Of a stretch of DNA of 64,000 bases, positions 50,959-62,995 are shown piece by piece. The position numbers and the translations under genes are program-made. The notes beneath the pieces are model-generated. The model did not search any database. It was given only the letters and a program-made list of their open reading frames with translations, and was not told the DNA's origin. Origin of the DNA: Cinnamomum chago (lineage: Eukaryota; Streptophyta; Magnoliopsida; Laurales; Lauraceae); contig CP142452.1 in assembly GCA_038049695.1 (NCBI GenBank), positions 67,771,501 through 67,835,500 on the forward strand, written 5' to 3'. Position 1 is the first letter of the stretch; the number at the start of each line of letters is the position of its first letter.

Positions 50959-51190
50959 CTGATGCACAAGCAAAACAACGTATTATTCCACGCTTTTTCA
51001 CATGACCTTTTGCCACCTATGGTGGGGCCCATAATAGAATATCAATTTCCAATTTTTTGCAATATTAAATAAATCAATTGCAGTTTCTTTTCAGATGTCT
51101 CATTTCTTTTATCGGCTGCTCATGGAAGTTAAGGCTATTATATTAAAATAATTTTGGGAGCAAAAGAACATCTATACAGTACCTTGAAAG

Positions 51191-51640
51191 TGGTGTCCGG
51201 CAAATTTGTGTGTGAGGCCTACAAAGAAATACAAACATTAGAAAAAATTGATATATATATAGAGAGAGAGAATCAATTGGTGATAGGAAATAGCACAACA
51301 ATAGTTTTATGGTGAGGGCGAGGGCTCGACCACAATTATGACAGCTCAGGAGCGAGGGTGGACGTTGACCTCAACAATCCCTCCCTCAACGGCACACTCG
51401 CCGCGACTCCTACTGCGAACTCGCAAAACGCATGTCCCGTGACTCGAACATCCGACCTACTAGGCTCTGATACCACTTGTAAGATCTTATACACCCTATT
51501 GAGCTACCACTTATCCCAAAACCAATTGGTGATAGGAAATGGCACAACAATAGTTTTATGGTGAGGGCGAGGGCTTGACCACAATTATGACAGCTCATGA
51601 GCGATGATAGATGTTGACCTCAACACAAATCATACTTGTT
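51191..51640 (-). mobile_element. LTR fragment with methionine-tRNA primer site
   Basis: ggctctgatacca at 51463-51475 is the complement of TGGTATCAGAGCC, a common primer binding site, next to TGTAAGATC at 51478. A ~105-bp unit (attggtgataggaaat...gttgacctcaaca) occurs at 51271-51375 and 51520-51625, on both sides. Part of the DNA that splits copy 2. Confidence 0.6.
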
Positions 51641-52320
51641 ATAGATACCGCACAATCTTCAGGGGAGTGAAAAGGCAATATGATACAGATATCCATGCAT
51701 ACCAAAATCAGTTCCACGTCCGACATCGACACATTTAAGCTTCAATTATGAGCAAACGTCCAGAAAGATCAGAGCGAAACGCTACTAACAAGAAAGTCCT
51801 GTGAGGGAATAAAAGACAAAGTGCACGGAAATATAAAGAGGAATTTACAGGCTGGGGGCTACCTTATTTGTTTAGTGCCCACCCTAATATAAAGCCGCCA
51901 GGCGAATCCACTCATCAAAATGATGGACCACACAAGGAATTTCTAGGTAAACCGTCGACCAACTTTTTAACTATCCTAGTTGCGGGGTCAAGTATCACAA
52001 ATGAAAATCAGCACTACCAAGGTCTTCATCTGGAACAGGCTGGAGTAGCGGATGTCAGTCATTGTGTCTTTTTCATTTTGATAAATTCCTTCTGTATTCT
52101 TATTCATATTTAATAGTTTCTAGAATAAAATCTCAGTCATTATCTTTACAAAACCAAGTTATATCATTCAGTTATCCGACCTAATTTTCAGGCTCTGTCA
52201 AGCCCATAGGACTAGGTCTATCAATTCGGCCGAGACCTCAAAAGGCCCTTAAAATGAGAGCTTTTGTTTCTAACACTAATGTCGGTTTTGGACGGTACCA
52301 GGCCGGGCCCCTGGCCCAGG
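51641..52320. other. Inserted DNA left of the CACTA element
   Basis: No gene recognised. The end is GC-rich (ggccgggcccctggcccagg) and similar sequence (ctaggctctggctct) resumes after the CACTA element. Confidence 0.4.
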
Positions 52321-53828
52321 CACTACTAGAAAAAAGGGTTTTTATATCGGCTAAAAATCGATATAAAAGACCTATTATATCAGTTTTTCAGTAAACTTTA
52401 AACCGATATAAGTACCCCCGATATAATAAACAACTATAACCGATATAATATGTGTAATATTTCATATCGGTTTTTGGACAACTGATGTCTTTTGAACCTG
52501 AAATTATAACACATATTACTGTAAAACCGATATAAAAAAAAAAGTAAAACCGATATAAAAAATATTTATAATATCGATTTTCGGTAAACTGATGTGTTTT
52601 GAAACTGAAATTATAGCATACATTACTGTAAAACCGATATAAAAAAGAGTGAAACCGATATAAAAATTATTTATAATATCGGTTTTCGGAGAACTGATGT
52701 GTTTTGAAACTAAAATTATAGCATACATTACTGTAAAACTAATATAAAAAAGAGTGAAACCGATATAAAAATTATTTATAATATCGGTTATAAAGGGCTT
52801 TGTTATATCGGTTTTTTGGGATTGTATTATATCGTTTGTTCTGTAACCGATTTAATATTATATATGCATTTTTTTTATCAAAAGAATTTGCATTGCTGCA
52901 GTACCTATAAAACCTGCAGTACCATTGCAGTACACTGTACACCAATAAAACTTTGCACTATATATACAAAATAATAAAATGATCATATATATATAACTAA
53001 TTAATAATTAACATAAAGCTTGACTAGACAAATCTCTATGGAAATATTGTGTGTGTGTGTGTGTCTATATATATATATATATAGTATCTACATTGTCTTC
53101 CATGGGATGTACAAAAAGTTGGAACTATATATAAACAAAAAAACCAAAAGATAAATAATCATAATTTACCTCCAAAGCTTCAACAACCATCTTTTGGCTC
53201 CCCTTGAAGGCAAGACCCGGCCAACTCCTTTTTTACCGGCGCTATGATCAGTTTCTGAAAAAATTTACATTGCATGAATCATCTGTGAAATTGCACTCAA
53301 TGGAACCATCAACTAAATTGCTATACCTCTTATGTCTATAGACATGCATGCAGATGCTGCCCATCCACACATTGATAAATGTGCTAGTATGGCATGGTTG
53401 GAAGGCGATCATTGTTGCAATCATAAGGTAGCAGGTTCAACTGTGCCACCATTCAAAAAAATTAATAAATTAATAAAAATGATTGGTTCATCAGATTGAT
53501 GTATTCGTTTGTGAGGGTCACGCATAAAAAGAATCTGCATGGTCGAGAGAGATAGATACCTCCACCTCCCTGGGTTCTGAAAACTTTTCATGTGCAATAA
53601 GAGGGACACCACTCTTTTCCTGTTATACAGTATTGCCAAATTCATTAGCTATATTCAGGCAACTGACTAAGGTTATAATACCAAATTCATAAGATTTTCA
53701 TTGCAAAGAAGAAAATTTCAGAGTTATCAAACAGCTAAAGCCATTTAAAGTTAGATTTCTAATGAACAATATTATGCACTGTAGCACATCTATAGGAGCC
53801 TTGTAGGAATGAAAGGAGAAAACCATAC

Positions 53829-54374
53829 CTGCGTTGTACAGCGAGCAACTCCATCCCACTTATTGTATGTGCGCCTATAATTCTCCGTCCACTCCCCATA
53901 ATCCATCATACAATTAATCAAGCTCGTGTAAAGAGCACGATCAAATAGACAAGCTAAAACACATGCAGATATAACAAAAATAGAATAAAATATGAAGTCA
54001 AACCATACCCAACAACAAAAAATGCATATCCATCCATGTGGTAACTCTGGATAGTTGTATCATTGTTCTGGAATATGACTTCCATAAATCCCTTATATGT
54101 ACCATTGATTATAGACGTTCCAATGCGTGGTGATCCAATAAGTGGCCTAGTGGGAAAATCAAGTTCGTAAATTCCTGTCAAATTGAATTGATCAGCTAGC
54201 CTCAAAGGTGTCTTAGGAGCAGAGTATGAGATTCCACTGAGTGTGGTTCGACGCTTTCCATTAATAACCACAGGAGGCTTGTTTTTTAAAACATATACAT
54301 CAGTCACATTGATCTGTCTATATTTGAAAGATCCTTGAGGATTAGGACGCGCTGCACCAGCCGACACATTCCAC
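53829..54374 (-). pseudogene. Captured SKU5-similar multicopper oxidase exons
   Basis: Exon A 54374-54009 reads WNVSAGAARPNPQGSFKYR, TTLSGISYSAPKTPLRLADQ, FNLTGIYELDFPTRPL, INGTYKGFMEVIFQNNDTT and SYHMDGYAFFVVG. Exon B 53907-53829 reads MDYGEWTENYRRTYNKWDGV then ARCTTQ. These are adjacent blocks of the C-terminal cupredoxin domain of SKU5/SKS proteins, which are secreted or GPI-anchored wall proteins. Both exons are open and in phase. The intron between them is kept, but its 3' end is TAT instead of AG. Flanking exons are absent, so this is a fragment. Confidence 0.88.
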
Positions 54375-56249
54375 CTGACAATTTCACAAATAGAACTCAC
54401 GGTCAAACAGAGGAATCAGGAAAAGATGTAACTAAATGAGTTTCTTTTCCTTTTTTCTTTTTCTTTTTTAATAAGATCCATCAATCACGTTTTTTTGGTA
54501 GTAGTTACTAAGAGAGTTAACTAGTAGCCAGTTCTCAAATCAGAACAGAGAGGAAAGAGGAAAGAAAAGAAAGTCTCAATCATAATGTCCCCTCATTACT
54601 GACACTAATAAATCACCATTTACTTGATTTTAACAGAATGACCAATTGTTGCAGAACTTGAAGGTGCACAATAAATAGAGATTAGAAACCAACAGAAAAT
54701 AGAAAGTGGAATATCAAATGTAGGAATTATTAGTGAAGGTATAGACTATAAATTATCAATTATCTTATACTTATGGTGCATTATAACATACCTTCTCATC
54801 ATTATAGTCATACAATTCAGCATCTGCTGAACACACCAGATGATCATGACAAAAAAAAAAAAAAAAAAGAGGGTAAAGTCAAAATCTTCATCTCAGTGTT
54901 GTAACAAGCCACAAAAAAACCACAAGATGAATTGAAGAAGACAATGGAGAAAGCTAACAATTTAATTGTTGACATTTTGAAGAAAAAACCACAATTGGCC
55001 TCTGATTGTAAATAAGAGAACCTAGATAATATCAATACATGTCTATTTTAATGAATGATGGATGTAAAAAAAAAAAGGTAGCAACTCACGGTACCAATGT
55101 ATAAGTCCATGTGATTCCTATGCATTGAATTACATGAAAAAACTGTCCCTAAATACAAGACCAATCCCAGATGAACTGGGCTAAGATTCAATGATGATTA
55201 CCCAGTCCACTTTATATAAAGACCTAAGAGAGGATGAGATTTAATGGTTTGACTTAACAATTGGACTCCCTGGGTCAGATTTCAAGGGAAAAACAGAAAT
55301 TGTGATGCCTCCACATCCAGCAGTCTACAAGAGCACTCCAATTATTTCAGCCAATGGATGGGAGGTGTATGCACAGGCAATATGCACACCATTAAGGATC
55401 GCCCAAATGATGAAGGGTCCCATCAGCCCAAATTATTGTAAATGAAGCTTAGGCTCTCAAACTGTGCAAAGGCAAGCACTGTATAACAGGCATGCTAATT
55501 GAAATCAGCAATAGAATATATCAACATGAGAAAAGAAAAATGATTGGCACTTCCCTTTTCAAAGGAATCATACTTCATTCTGGAAACAACAGCTAGAAAA
55601 TCTTGAGAAGAATAAAAGATCAAAAGAAGACAGTGGAAATCCTTGAACTCGGCAGCAGCAAGGGACATGCTTCTTAGCTGTACATCCCATGTTTATGTCA
55701 GATCAACTATTGGGTGGTCCACTACACAATTAAAATGTTAGAACTGAAGAGATGCATAAATATAACACAAGGATATCAAATTCCATGTTCCGCAACATCT
55801 TTGCCAAAAAGCTAAAGAAATTTGCCACCCCAACAAGGTTAGTAAGAAATTTGTCAGCCATCAGGCAAAATAAGATGGCGCCACTGTGATTTTTGGGCCA
55901 TAATCTATCCAAAATCACATAACACAGGTATATGCTACTTACACTGAAATGAAAATTTAATTAAAGAAGAAATTTTGTGCAACAAGCAATAATGATGACG
56001 AAACAATATGATGATGACAGATTAATATAGAAGAATTGAGTTGAGAAAGCAGGTATTCCCAACATTAGCCAAACCAGCTCCCTGTCAAGCAATCACATTA
56101 CACCTTAGAAACCCAAATACTCAACCCTAAATCAAATCTTAAATCCAGACTTTTAATCAAAACATTAACAAAACCCAACACAGAAACCCCAAAAAAACCC
56201 ATCAGATTTAAGAACCACAAAGCAAATCAACGAAAACCCTAAGAACACA

Positions 56250-56400
56250 CTCACAATCCTCCGAAACGTGATCTCAAATCTGAGCTCTGGATCCAACCCA
56301 TATTCAAGGATGTCACCCCCACCGTCCGATTTCTTCCCCGCAGAACCAGCTGGGCCGCAGCCGCCGTTGCTCGTGCAGGGCTATTGCCGATCGAGAGAGA
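56250..56400 (-). other. GC-rich exon-like stretch in the CACTA element
   Basis: The minus strand has an open frame GPAGSAGKKSDGGGDILEYG then LDPELRFEITFRR, followed by a possible donor, and preceded by a GA/CT-rich 5'-UTR-like region (56390-56560). Its base composition stands out from the neighbourhood. Possibly a captured first exon of another gene; family not recognised. Confidence 0.35.
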
Positions 56401-56603
56401 GAGCAGAGAGAAAGAGAACGAGAGTGAGCGAGAGAGACAGGGAGAGCAGAGAGAGAGAGTAGAGAAAGCGAGAGTGAGAGAAGAGCAGAGAGAGCGAGGG
56501 TGAGGAGAGAAGAGAGTGAGAGTGAGGGAAAGAGGGGTTTTTGGAGGGAGAGAGGCGCTAGGACCGAAAAGAGGGTTTTGGAGGCGGGAGAGGGGGGGGG
56601 GAA

Positions 56604-57257
56604 ATTGGAGCTTTACCAACGTTTTTTTTCGTCGGCAAAAGTATAAAATAAAAATAAAAAACATAAAATACTTTTACCGACGTTTCCTTTTCGTCGGCAA
56701 AATAAGAAAGAAAATAAATATAAAATATAAAAGTAATTTTACCGACGTGTTTTTCGTCGGTAAAATAAAAATAAAAAATATATATAAAATACTTTTACCG
56801 ACTTTTTGTTTCGTCGGCAAAATAAGAAATAAAATAAAAATATATAAAAAGACTTTTACCGACGTTTTTTTTCGTCGGTAAAATAAAAAATAAAGAAAAA
56901 ATAAAATACTTTTACCGACGGTTTTTTTTCGTCGGCAAAAGGATAAAAAAATAAAAATACTTTTACCGACGTTTTTTTTCGTCGTTAAAAGGAAATAAAA
57001 AATATAATATATTTACCGACGTTTTATAATTCGTCGGTAATAATCTCCGATTTTTACTTTTCCTAGAAAAATAAATTAATTCTATGATCTAACTTTACCG
57101 ACGTTTTATACAAAACGTCGGTAAAAATCTAGAAAACGTCGGTAAAAGTCTGATTTTTACCGATGAAATTATATACGTCGGTAAAATCCAATCTTTACCG
57201 ACGAATTTTTTAAAGCGTCGGCAAAAAACGTCGCTAAAAGTGCAGTTTGTTGTAGTG
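56604..57257 (-). mobile_element. Terminus of a second CACTA element
   Basis: The minus strand begins CACTACAACAAACTGC at 57257, followed by an array of about 18 TTTACCGACG/CGTCGGTAAA words down to 56610. No matching opposite end. It is nested in GA-rich DNA inside the larger CACTA element. Confidence 0.75.
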
Positions 57258-57400
57258 AATGGAGAAAGAAAGAGAAGGGAGCTGGGAAGGAAAAAAAAGG
57301 AGGGAAAGAAGGAATGATGGAGAAAGAAAGAGAAGGGAGGGAAGGACAAAAAAAGGAGGGAAAGAAGGAGTGAGCCCGCGCGGGGAGCAGCATATTAAGG
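57258..57400. repeat. GA-rich ~66-bp tandem duplication
   Basis: ggagaaagaaagagaaggga followed by aaaaggagggaaagaagga occurs twice in a row between the two CACTA arrays. Confidence 0.8.
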
Positions 57401-57836
57401 GATTTTAAAACCGATGTAAAATCATTGTGTATATAATATCGGTTTCATAATAACCGATATAAAATATGTATATATAATATTGGTTTCATAATAACCGATA
57501 TAAAATATAGAAATTAATATCATATATTTTCTAACCGATATTATATATAGAGATTATTATGTCGGTTCCTGTGTAACCGATATAAAAAAAATTGACCGAT
57601 ATAAAAAAATACTAACCGATATAAAAAACCTTGACTGAAGATATTATATCGGTTATATGGAAAACCGATATAGGGCAATTTTTGTAATCGATATAAAAAC
57701 CCTTTTTTCTAGTAGTGCTAGGCTCTGGCTCTCTTACCTTTCTTTATTTTATATAATATAAATTTATATATGTAAATATATACTAAAATGCCCTTGCAAC
57801 AACCACTTAGCATGAATAAAATGAGGATCCGATATG

Positions 57837-58087
57837 AAGGAAATTTCATACCCCATACCCATTACAAAATGCCTTAGAACCCCATACACGTAGAAACTTG
57901 TTTCATTTCATCTCTATTTAATTATTAAAATATATATATTATACTTAATGCATAAGTAATAACTAATAAGTGTAATATGGTTGCTTCCGATCCCTTTCCT
58001 CTAGTTTTATTGCTTCTTATCTAAGCCTTTTATATTCTTTTTATATATTTTACTAGTGCGAAAGGGGGTGTACTCTTATTAATAAGG
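57837..58087 (-). repeat. 250-bp block inverted relative to copy 1
   Basis: Reads as the reverse complement of 2497-2750: gaaatttcataccccatacc here against ggtatggggtatgaaattt there, through to ataaggatgcgc against gcgcatccttat. The outer flanks stay collinear. Confidence 0.85.
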
Positions 58088-58617
58088 ATGCGCTTTTTCT
58101 TTTGTAGAGTGATTTGGGATGCCAACCAATCTATAGAGATAGTTTGTACGTGCATGGTGCTTCGAGGGTATGGGATGATCCAAATATCATTTTAATTCAA
58201 TAATTTTTTTAAACTCTAAACTAATAGTGATATTTAATTGCATTTATTTTTGTTACTGAGATCCGACAATGCTTAATAGTCAGATTAATGTTAAATTAAA
58301 AATGTGTCAATTCATAAAAGGTAGGTGAATGTTAATGGTTTAAATTTCTCAAAGATAAGACTCTGCCAGAATAATTTGGTACATGGAAAATCCTGTGGAA
58401 AGTGTGAGATATAACAGACTCACTATCCCTTTTCTTTCTTTGACAAAAAAAAAAAAAAATTCTGTCTAGAACCCAAGTCAACAAAACACATAAGACACTG
58501 TCCATAAAATAAAGTTTTTAGTGATAGTGTGTGTTCTCCAAATATTTTTTTCTTAGTGGTCCCTTCGCAAGAGAGAAGAGACAAAAAAATTAACTAATAA
58601 TTTTCTTGTTTTGAGGC

Positions 58618-58777
58618 CCTAGGCCCGCCCTGGCCCTCGAGGGTAAGGGTAAGGGTAAGGGCCTTGGCAATGCAGGCCCTCCAACGGTTTTGGCCCACTT
58701 GGGCCCAGCCTTGTATATATTGAGGGTTGGGTAAGGACAGCCCCGGGCCGGGCCCAGCCCATTGACAGCCCTACATA
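58618..58777. mobile_element. Small GC-rich element with GGGTAA repeats, copy 2
   Basis: Copy of 3238-3399 with three GGGTAA units (58641-58660). Confidence 0.5.
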
Positions 58778-59016
58778 GGACCAGAAGCAAGACATGTTGA
58801 GCCCAATAGTAAGGTTCACGCTGCCGGAGAAAATGACTATAGCTAACAGGCCTGCCAATACAAGCGTAGGTCAAGAACATGGACCATAGAGAAGCCAAAA
58901 GGATCTCACCTGGAGTAGGCCATGATGGCTTGGCCAACTTTCAGCATGAATCCAACACTTAAATTTCAAGAAAATAAAGATGATTTTTGCAATGCAGTTG
59001 TAAGACTGATGCTAAC

Positions 59017-59094
59017 CTGGAAGATAATATTGTCTTTGCATTCATGGTTTGCATCTAGCTGCACATTTCCTTCCTCAAAATAGTGGGCATCTAC
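59017..59094 (-). pseudogene. CPA: CPA exon 7-equivalent, copy 2 (open)
   Basis: 78 bp, 26 codons, VDAHYFEEGNVQLDANHECK then DNIIFQ. It shows the undamaged form of the exon that is frameshifted at 3643-3725. Confidence 0.88.
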
Positions 59095-60099
59095 CTGACA
59101 TAAAACAATTAGCCTATATCTTTATTTTTAAATATCATCCAATAGGACATGTCTCCTGGAAATTGCCATCATTTTGCAACCTATGTTGCCCAGATAATTC
59201 AGAATATGCAATGTATCAATGTATCAGATCATATCACATCACATCTGATACATCATTTTTTAAGTAGAACTCCCAGGCATATCCATGGCATGTCTCTACC
59301 ATGTTCAGGCGTCAAATTTTGCAACTAACATTTCACTACAGAACTGAGGAGATTTTATTCATTCCCAGAGGCCTGGGAAAGGAGGATAAAAAAACCAACA
59401 ATGGCATGTAATGATAACGAGGAAACAAATGCAAAAATGAAAATGACTTTTTGTGCAAAAAAGTTCCGATGAATTGTCCCTGCATGATCTCATCAAAGTG
59501 GAAGTCTATCATGTAACCCCAAAAAAATCAGGTAGAGGCTAATTAGACAAAGTGAACAATTGGATCGATCAACACCATAATTTGCTGAATCCAATGGATC
59601 CAGATCTTTTTTAAATTTTCAAATTCTAAGTTTATGATCCAAAGATGATCAACAGGTCAGGCTAATTTTTGGTGAATCAATCATTCACACGCTTAGAACT
59701 CCCACGCACACATGAGCGCACAATAAATAAATAAGCATTCAATTATGCTTGACTCAAGGTGGGCCCAAATTAGTTACATAGAGAGCCGCACGTTTTTCTT
59801 GAACTAGGGAATCTGGTAGGTGTGTTTGTCATCCTGTAAGATGGAAATTGTGGCCCACTTATGATTTCTGATATATGGTGCTGATGGGAAGTATAGGAAG
59901 AATGTGGATATTCCAGTAGAGTTTGACTTGGTCCAACTTGGCCAAGTCCTATGCAACTCATTCAGTGAACTCGACTCATGGGTGACCACTCGAATCCAAT
60001 TCTTAAAACCAGATATGATTGCCGTCTCAATAATGCTGATACTATGCATTTATTCAATTGCACATGTCGAAATAACAATGACCAACTTAAAAGAACTAC

Positions 60100-60179
60100 C
60101 TGCAACTTGCCTCTTAATTCTACTAATTGCAAGTCATCCTTAAATTCAATGTTTCCAAATTGATCGCCAACTGCCATTG
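60100..60179 (-). pseudogene. CPA: CPA exon 6-equivalent, copy 2 (1-bp insertion)
   Basis: 80 bp. Same as 4733-4811 but with one extra A in the TTTGGAAAC stretch, which shifts the frame to a stop after SIWKH. Downstream it reads NIEFKDDLQLVELRGKLQ in the shifted frame. Confidence 0.88.
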
Positions 60180-60310
60180 CTGAACAAAGGAGAAAAAAGG
60201 AAGTTGCAGGAAGAAAGAGATTAGCAAACGAGAATCATGATCAAAGATCATTAAGTTTGAAACAGTGAACCTCTGGCCAGGACCTTTAGAGTTTGTATTT
60301 TTTATATCTT

Positions 60311-62520
60311 CAGAGTCAAATGTAATTTAGACTCACGTCATTTTTGAAATACATCACAAAATATGTTCTATATTTATAGATGCTTACAATCTCCGATTTT
60401 TGTTTTCATGAATTCAAAACTTCAATTTCCATCCTTGAGATCACATGGAAAATGAAAAATCAATCCACCAGGTCCGTTCTTACACTTTCTTTAGACCCAC
60501 CGTTATATGACTATAACCTTTGTATCCGATCCACTAAGTTGTCTATCCCATCATATTCACACGTCCCCTTAACTTAAATAAATTAATGTTATTTCTTGCC
60601 TCAAATTTCATTGAAATTTAAATATTTGAGAGGCTTGAGACTTAAGAGATACACCCCCACTGAAGTGGAAGACCATGACAATAGACATAGAATTCGAACA
60701 CATTGATCAATTAGTTTTCCCATCGTGGTCAATACTTTATTAGTGATCCGATCAACTTAGCTGTCAATCACGCATCCACCAAGAAATCAATAGTACATGC
60801 ATGCATCATAGATGATTTTCATCAGAGATCTAATAGTTTTATTAAATTTTAAACCACTAACCATAGATCATGTCCTTATGTGCCGTTGGATTGTGCTCAC
60901 ATACTTTCGATCAAATCCTCGACCCCAAGATTCACAGATTAAAAATTTAGCGAATCAATTATTCTACCCCCACTGCACAAGGTAATGCCCAAATTAAATA
61001 ATACTGCAATGGTCGTCAAGGGTTCATAAAAAGAAAATACAAGTTGAATCTTATCACAACAAATAAATGCACAATTCTAGAAAAAGGTACCCATCCAATA
61101 TCTCCACACGAGTGTGTTCTTGTCATTGAAGATATCACTGTCGAGTAGGTCATACAGAATAGATCCATATAAGACATATCTAACAAATATATAAAAGGAA
61201 AAATCAAGTTAGATTGATCGTGATCGTTGACCAAGAGCTCTTCTAATTATTGGATCATCAATCTCTCATTGCCTCTACATAGATGTTGTTGCCAGAATTC
61301 CGCAGCCGCAAACGGATCGTCCATCAAAGCTCAGATGACCCAAATATCGCGCGACAAAATTTAAAAGTCAAAGGAGACTGAAAAGGTCCAAAAAATTTAT
61401 GACCGTTGGATTCCAAATCTGTCAATGCCACTGGATTGTGCTTGTCACCACGAATCCGTAGAACCAAATCGGTTGTCCATCCGAATCCGGATGAAAAAGT
61501 TAGGAAATGTCAAAGTTGTTGTTTGACCATTATCCGAGCTTGCTGACACAGTCGATATATGAGCCTGTACCAGCGCTTTTCAGTGCCATGGGTTTCTACT
61601 ACATGGGTCAGGCTGACCCGACCTAGACCTGGGCCTGACGTGTCCAGAAAAGGCCCCCTTCCTTGGCGCTGGGATCAGAAGACAAAAGTCCTTGTAACAC
61701 GATTTCCGAGGCAAAGAACCAACAGTCATTAGTTACGTGTGCTTCATTGTCTCGGTTTCTGTGTGCACGAAGAGAATTCGAAGTTCTCCCTCCTTCCCTC
61801 TATTGCATGGAATGGAATGGAACCCCGGATAAAGAAAAACAAAAACTCGATGAACAAGTCCTAGTTCCCGGAGATCCACAGCCTTATCGAAAAACCCCAA
61901 TCGTCAAACGCATAAAGATCTGGCTCTGATACCAATTAAAAGTACTTAATGGGCCCAAATTGGTGTCGGATCTGAACTCACCGAGAACCTTGTGCGTTTT
62001 GGGGTGATAGACCTGCGAACTCACTGCGAATGCTCTCAGATCTGTTGGATAATCAAGGGTTTCCATCTCCCTTATATAAAGCAATCCCCAAGAGTCATGA
62101 CTACTATGGACTCTACCCCTCCTGGAATCCCACATCTCCTGACCAGCGTGGGAATTCTGCCAACCGAGGGTCTGAACTTTATCCAAACTCTACCACCAAG
62201 TGTTTGATCCTTATCTGACTCAACAAGATCAAGACATGTTGGGAGTTCATCTGCGGCATATCACAAGTGTTTGAAGGTTTTTTAGTTTTATTTTTTTATG
62301 TACTTTACACCTCCTCTAACTCAAGGAAGCACACAATAGAGCTCATTTAAGGTTTTAATTATTTTCACTTTTAATAGCAGTTGTCATAGAAAATTGAAAG
62401 GATATTCAACACGTTTAACTCATGAACTCTACTCAACCACCATGTTTTCATTTTTTTTTCCTTCTTTCCCCAAAACAAATATGCATTTCTAACCTATTCC
62501 AGAGAGAGAGAGAGACATTG
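60311..62520. other. Spacer between CPA copy 2 and TPS2
   Basis: No host exon recognised. ggctctgatacca at 61922-61934 is a primer-site complement, and cttatataaagc at 62071 sits in what could be the adjoining LTR, so a minus-strand LTR element is likely but its edges were not found. Confidence 0.4.
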
Positions 62521-62521
62521 T

Positions 62522-62524
<3 letters not shown>

Positions 62525-62576
<52 letters not shown>
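62525..62576. repeat. (GA)n microsatellite downstream of TPS2
   Basis: 26 GA units between two copies of gagagacattgtagg, about 170 bp past the TPS2 stop. Confidence 0.95.
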
Positions 62577-62579
<3 letters not shown>

Positions 62580-62746
62580 TGTAGGAAAAGTGAAAAATCA
62601 TTAATCAAAGCTTTTTACCACCTAGTTTCAGATATGTGATAGTTTTACATGATTTTTGCATCAATAATCAAGTGGTAAAATGCTCCCCTATAGTAATAGA
62701 ACATTGATATGAAAACATATAATCATAGTGGTTATGAGAGTATTTT

Positions 62747-62995
62747 TCACATCGGAATATGATTTACAAGCATTGCACTGATCATCTCTTTTGTTTCACC
62801 CAAGGAATCACTGTATCCATCTCCATGTAGGTAGATTACTTCTATCACACGTGTAAGGTTAACCACGCGCAAAAGTAGAGACAATGGAAAGGGGATTGGT
62901 TTAAGGCAGAACTTGTTAATGTCCTTCCATGCTGATGTAACCATTTCTCGAATCTTTTGGCAAGCCTCAGGACTCGATACACGATGCTCCTTCAT
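62747..62995 (-). pseudogene. Second terpene synthase, last exon, cut by a transposon
   Basis: Reads MKEHRVSSPEACQKIREM, SAWKDINKFCLKP, LLRVVNLTRVIEVIYLHGDG and ends MLVNHIPM with stop TGA at 62749-62747. It is the paralogue of TPS exon 7 at 25741, and the 3' flanks are also alike. The first ~15 codons of the exon are missing: right after the Met codon of the MKEH block (62993-62995) a GC-rich element begins and runs to the window end. Upstream exons, if present, lie beyond 64000. The fragment itself has no stop or frameshift. Confidence 0.88.

Larger units (their letters stand above)
52321..57717. mobile_element. CACTA transposon carrying gene fragments
   Basis: Perfect inverted ends starting CACTACTAGAAAAAAGGG, with sub-terminal arrays of aaccgatataaaa/atatcggtt on both sides (52321-52860 and 57405-57717). 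The left array includes three ~105-bp repeats. 5.4 kb long, no transposase seen. The 3-bp flanks (agg / cta) do not match, so the target duplication is lost or the ends were rearranged. Inside are SKU5-like exons, a second CACTA end and a GC-rich exon-like stretch. Confidence 0.85.
48643..60310. repeat. Segmental duplication, copy 2, split by a 6.6 kb insertion
   Basis: 48643-51190 matches 1-2496 and about 58091-60310 matches 2750-4942. Between them lies extra DNA (51191-57836) with an LTR fragment and a CACTA element, followed by the 250-bp block in inverse orientation (57837-58087). The copia fragment extends further left (to about 48210) than copy 1 shows, because copy 1 meets the window edge. 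Confidence 0.93.

Noticed and set aside
53395-53480. tRNA-like stretch with aggttcaactg
   Set aside because: Only a weak B box; no A box at the right distance, cannot fold as a tRNA.
53421-53645. Third SKS exon (frame with NPGRWRYLSL)
   Set aside because: Begins after a possible acceptor with PG like the family, but nothing after it matches SKU5 proteins.
56268-57393. Several frames rich in RER/SLS/FF around the CACTA arrays
   Set aside because: They translate GA-rich DNA and sub-terminal repeats; no family resemblance.
61663-62207. Overlapping frames near 61.7-62.2 kb
   Set aside because: Likely LTR sequence next to a primer-binding-site complement; no domain recognised.
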